Made by a program: the position numbers and the translations under genes. The notes under the pieces are model-generated. The model saw only the letters and a list, made by a program, of their open reading frames with translations, searched no databases and had not been told where the DNA came from. 64,000 bases of DNA from Methanosarcina sp. MTP4 (GTDB lineage: Archaea > Halobacteriota > Methanosarcinia > Methanosarcinales > Methanosarcinaceae): the NCBI RefSeq assembly GCF_000970045.1, contig NZ_CP009505.1, forward strand, positions 124,001-188,000, in the 5' to 3' direction. Below, in pieces: positions 61,442 through 64,000 of this stretch; position 1 is the stretch's first letter, and the number at the start of each line of letters is the position of its first letter.

Positions 61442-62154
61442 AAGGCGTAATACTTGCAGGCGGTACCGGCAGCAGACTGTATCCTCTTACCAAAGTGACT
61501 AACAAACACCTTTTGCCGGTTTATGACAAACCAATGATCTACTACCCGATGGAGACTCTAATAAATGCCGGAATAAAAGACATCATGATCGTGTCTGGCA
61601 GAGGGCATGCAGGGCATTTTCTTGAACTTTTAGGTTCCGGGGTAGATTTTGGAGTTCATTTTACCTATGAAATTCAAGAAAAAGCAGGAGGTATTGCCCA
61701 GGCACTTAGCCTAGCCGAGGATTTTGTTGATGGGGACAGTGTAACTGTTATTTTAGGAGATAACATCTTCCAGGACAACATCGAGAAGGATGTTGCAAAC
61801 TTCAATGGTGGTGCCAGGATCTTTTTAAAAGAAGTCACCGATGCTCAGAGGTTTGGAGTAGCCGAATTGAAGGGTGAGAAAGTAATAGGCATTGAGGAAA
61901 AACCAAAAGTGCCAAAAACCAATTTTGCAGTTACCGGGCTTTATATTTATGGCTCTGATGTTTTTGATGCAATTAAAACACTCAAGCCTTCCGGAAGAGG
62001 TGAACTTGAGATAACGGACGTAAATAATTATTACATAAGCAAAGGGGCCATGGAGTACGGGGTTCTTGAGGGTTTCTGGAGTGATGCAGGGACTTTTGAG
62101 AGTTTATTAAGAGCAAGTATGATGGTAAAGCAAAGTAGAGAAAAAGACTCCTAG
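61438..62154 (+). CDS. rmlA: glucose-1-phosphate thymidylyltransferase
   Basis: 238 aa, the short archaeal form (bacterial RmlA has about 290 aa). Makes dTDP-glucose from glucose-1-phosphate and dTTP. Motifs: ILAGGTGSRLYPLT, DKPMIYYPMETL, VILGDNIFQDN, and EEKPKVPKTNFAVTGLYIY. Last gene of the operon; four-base overlap with rmlD. Confidence 0.96.
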   Translation: MKGVILAGGTGSRLYPLTKVTNKHLLPVYDKPMIYYPMETLINAGIKDIMIVSGRGHAGHFLELLGSGVDFGVHFTYEIQEKAGGIAQALSLAEDFVDGDSVTVILGDNIFQDNIEKDVANFNGGARIFLKEVTDAQRFGVAELKGEKVIGIEEKPKVPKTNFAVTGLYIYGSDVFDAIKTLKPSGRGELEITDVNNYYISKGAMEYGVLEGFWSDAGTFESLLRASMMVKQSREKDS

Positions 62155-62285
62155 AGTATAATGCCAAAAATTATAAAATTATTAGCGATTTTGTCAATTT
62201 CATACAAGAGTAAGAAATTCTAAGAATGGAACATAGATTCATAGATTAATTAGAGAATATTTTCCGGCAAGGATGCGGTAAAAAT

Positions 62286-62378
62286 ATGAAGATTGCAATT
62301 ATTCTCGGCACAAGGCCCAAGATCATTAAAATGAGCCCTATAATAAGAGAATGTGAAAAACACACGCTTAGAACCTGA
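62286..62378 (+). pseudogene. wecB N-terminal remnant 2
   Basis: 30 codons: MKIAIILGTRPKIIKMSPII, then RECEKHTLRT and stop. It extends further into the 2-epimerase than remnant 1 and has the next conserved MSPIIREC. The continuing sequence is not wecB. Confidence 0.85.
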
Positions 62379-62394
62379 TAGGGATCTCTATCTA

Positions 62395-62643
62395 TATGCG
62401 GGAATTAAGATTAAAGTTAGTATATTTTGAATTATCCGATTGTAGAGATTTCAGATCACTGGAGAGGTTTCCAGAGATGCGGATTCTGTATTGACTTTAC
62501 GGAATAAGGTGCGTATTTTGAGAAAAAGGCTTATCGGTTAAAAGAGCTTACCGAAAAAGTGAATCCAACTATTGTGAGTGAAAGGAACGTAGTTGAACCG
62601 GGTAAATTCATTGAAAGCCAAAATGATCTCATGCTCGTTTGAT
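62395..62643 (+). pseudogene. 3' remnant of a nucleotide-sugar dehydrogenase (wecC-like)
   Basis: Frameshifted pieces match the C-terminal region of the dehydrogenase at 48563: NYPIVEIS (for NYPDVEIS), RDADSV..FT (for RGADAVVVFT), then in one frame YFEKKAYRLKELTEKVNPTI and ERNVVEPGKFIE (for YFNVKADWLKELSGKENPVI and GRNVVKPAEFIE). A stop lies before AYFEKK, so the gene is dead. 62155-62285 and 62644-62740 are AT-rich and hold nothing else that I see, apart from the promoter of the next gene. Confidence 0.85.
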
Positions 62644-62740
62644 CTCCTCTCCTAATTCCCTCATACGTAAAACTTTAGTAAACTACAGCTTAAAAAGTAA
62701 ATATATAATTTTGTAGAATTATGTAAAAAGGAAGAGCACA

Positions 62741-63763
62741 ATGTATAAGAAATTAAAAGAAAACGAGGAGCTCTGGGACCTTTTTACCAGAAAGGAAGAA
62801 TACGACCTAACCTTTCGCGACATGTATGAGAGGTTTCCGTACTATCTAAGCAGCCAGAGAGATATCTTTGACCCTAGAGTTTCCAAATTTCTATTAGAAA
62901 ATGGCCTGAGACCACAGTATCCAGACGAAAAACAGTTTGCGGTCTGCCTTACACACGACATTGATATTATTCGTCCTAGTAGATTATACCCAGTACTTGA
63001 AGCCTCAAGAGCTTTTGTAAAAGGAAATTTGGCAAGTGCCATAAAAATTTCCTGTTCTAGAATTAACAAGAAACGAAATCCGTTCTGGAATTTTAAAGAA
63101 ATAATGGAACTAGAAGCGAAATATGATGCAAAATCCAGCTTTTATTTCTTAACTCTTAATCAAGGGGAGAGCGACTATAATTATAAGATAGAGGATATCG
63201 AAGATGAATTAAAGACTATATCAGATAATGGATGGGAAGTTGGACTTCACGGAGGGCATGAATCTTATAACAACCTTGAAGATATCAAGAAAAAAAAGCA
63301 AAAGCTTGAAAAGGTTCTCGGGAAAGAAGTAGTCGGATACAGAAATCATTACTTAAAATTTGAGACACCGAATACTTGGGAATTATTGAGCAAAGCAGGC
63401 TTTAAATACGATTCTACATTTGGATATGCTGATTGTGCAGGATTTAGGAATGGAATGTGCCATCCGTTCAAACCCTTTAATGTAAATACTGGACAACAGA
63501 TTGATATTCTGGAGATTCCTCTAACAATTATGGATTCTACTTTATTAAAAGACTATATGCGCCTTGATTTTAAAAAAGCATGGGAATTAACAAAAAACCT
63601 TATTGATACTGTCGAGAAGTGTAACGGAGTAATTACAATCTTATGGCACAATACACACATGCAGGAAGAAAATTTAGAATACTATAAGAAGATATTGAAG
63701 TATTGCTCAGAGAAAAACGCATGGTTAACAAGTGGCAAAGAAATATATGAAGTGTGGCAATAA
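62741..63763 (+). CDS. polysaccharide deacetylase-like protein
   Basis: 340 aa. THDID (71-75) supplies the metal-binding His-Asp pair, WEVGLHGGHESY the next His residues, and VGYRNHYLKF the Arg block of the NodB-like fold; the late ITILWHNTHMQEEN gives the final His. No signal peptide or membrane segment, so it would act in the cytoplasm on a lipid- or nucleotide-linked sugar. An AAGGA ribosome site precedes the ATG. AT-rich codons compared with the rml genes. Confidence 0.8.
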   Translation: MYKKLKENEELWDLFTRKEEYDLTFRDMYERFPYYLSSQRDIFDPRVSKFLLENGLRPQYPDEKQFAVCLTHDIDIIRPSRLYPVLEASRAFVKGNLASAIKISCSRINKKRNPFWNFKEIMELEAKYDAKSSFYFLTLNQGESDYNYKIEDIEDELKTISDNGWEVGLHGGHESYNNLEDIKKKKQKLEKVLGKEVVGYRNHYLKFETPNTWELLSKAGFKYDSTFGYADCAGFRNGMCHPFKPFNVNTGQQIDILEIPLTIMDSTLLKDYMRLDFKKAWELTKNLIDTVEKCNGVITILWHNTHMQEENLEYYKKILKYCSEKNAWLTSGKEIYEVWQ

Positions 63764-63803
63764 CCTGATAAATAGCGAGTTAAAAAAATTAGATTAAAAA
63801 AGA

Positions 63804-64000
63804 TTACTTAGTATTTTTATGTTTAAAAATCGAATTCCTGAGAGCTCCCAATATTCCAACTAAGGTATCATACAATACTTTGATTGATATGATCCAATCT
63901 CCAGCATTAAATTCTGCAAAAACTATCTTTTCTGTATTTAGATCGTTTATCCACTCAGAAAAAGACATCGTCCACTTATGATAATCTTTTTTATAGTTCC
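63804..64000 (-). CDS. unrecognised protein, C-terminal part, truncated by window edge
   Basis: The minus-strand frame is open from base 64000 to a TAA at 63804-63806 (about 65 codons). It contains FSEWINDLNTEKIVFAEFNA, then DWIISIKVLYDTLVGILGAL, and ends KHKNTK. The composition looks like real protein, and the basic end fits a cytoplasmic tail. It converges with the deacetylase-like gene, 40 bp away. Family cannot be named from this part. Confidence 0.6.
   Translation of the reverse strand, partial: NYKKDYHKWTMSFSEWINDLNTEKIVFAEFNAGDWIISIKVLYDTLVGILGALRNSIFKHKNTK

Noticed and set aside
1-64000. tRNA and rRNA genes
   Set aside because: No cloverleaf with a conserved GGTTCGAATCC-type T arm and no rRNA segment was seen on either strand by reading; tRNAscan-SE would settle it.

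Overview
The window is chromosomal DNA of a methanogenic archaeon and almost certainly of a Methanosarcina species. It carries a complete mcrBDCGA operon with Methanosarcina-type subunit lengths (McrA 570 aa, McrG 248 aa), methanogenesis marker genes, the MC1 chromatin protein, tetrahydrosarcinapterin/methanopterin and archaeosine enzymes, a family-D DNA polymerase and GatCAB. Shine-Dalgarno sites of the GGAGG/GGTGA type and AT-rich TATA boxes also fit. The species cannot be fixed from the sequence alone.

Layout. 1-14 kb is core genome: the 3' end of DNA polymerase II large subunit, mmp10, the mcr operon, mcmA, aroA, thyA and htpX. Two enzymes that modify McrA after translation (Mmp10 for Arg285, McmA for Cys472) flank the operon that encodes their substrate. 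14-26 kb is an accessory segment: a radical SAM/TcmP pair, a decayed and an intact DHFR-like gene, a RloA/RloB-like ATPase pair that looks like anti-phage defence, an IS1634-type transposase sitting between short tandem repeats, and several unrecognised membrane Cys-rich proteins. 26-40 kb is again mainly housekeeping: gatCAB, a YHS/ferredoxin/FrhB fusion, mmp14, mptA, mc1, argB, the archaeosine gene and guaA (PP-ATPase subunit).

40-50 kb is a surface-glycan region. It holds two sugar epimerases, an epimerase pseudogene, DUF1616 and CPBP membrane proteins, and an acetyltransferase/aminotransferase/oxidoreductase/dehydrogenase set of the kind that makes diacetamido-uronic acids. 50-59 kb is a repeat-dominated island with toxin-antitoxin type genes (two HepT/MntA pairs and two copies of a winged-helix/RelE module with broken toxins), three 51-aa zinc-finger genes hidden in the repeats, and an intact cupin phosphoglucose isomerase beside a truncated copy. 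59-63 kb is an rmlCBDA (dTDP-rhamnose) operon bracketed by remnants of wecB and wecC, followed by a polysaccharide deacetylase-like gene.

The most unusual material is non-coding. (i) A 60-107 bp hairpin element (called M0 here) occurs at least five times. Its stems are kept by paired substitutions, and its CCCGAG end lies at the breakpoint of three truncated genes. (ii) M0 is joined to three other modules (M1, M2, M3), forming a composite repeat that separates the toxin-antitoxin and zinc-finger genes like cassettes. (iii) At five or more loci, degenerate tandem repeats begin at the stop codon and appear to be seeded by the gene's own last codons. (iv) A palindromic promoter-like element is nearly identical upstream of both glycan clusters.

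All calls were made by reading sequence and translations. No database search, structure prediction or alignment program was run, so family names rest on recognised motifs and gene context.
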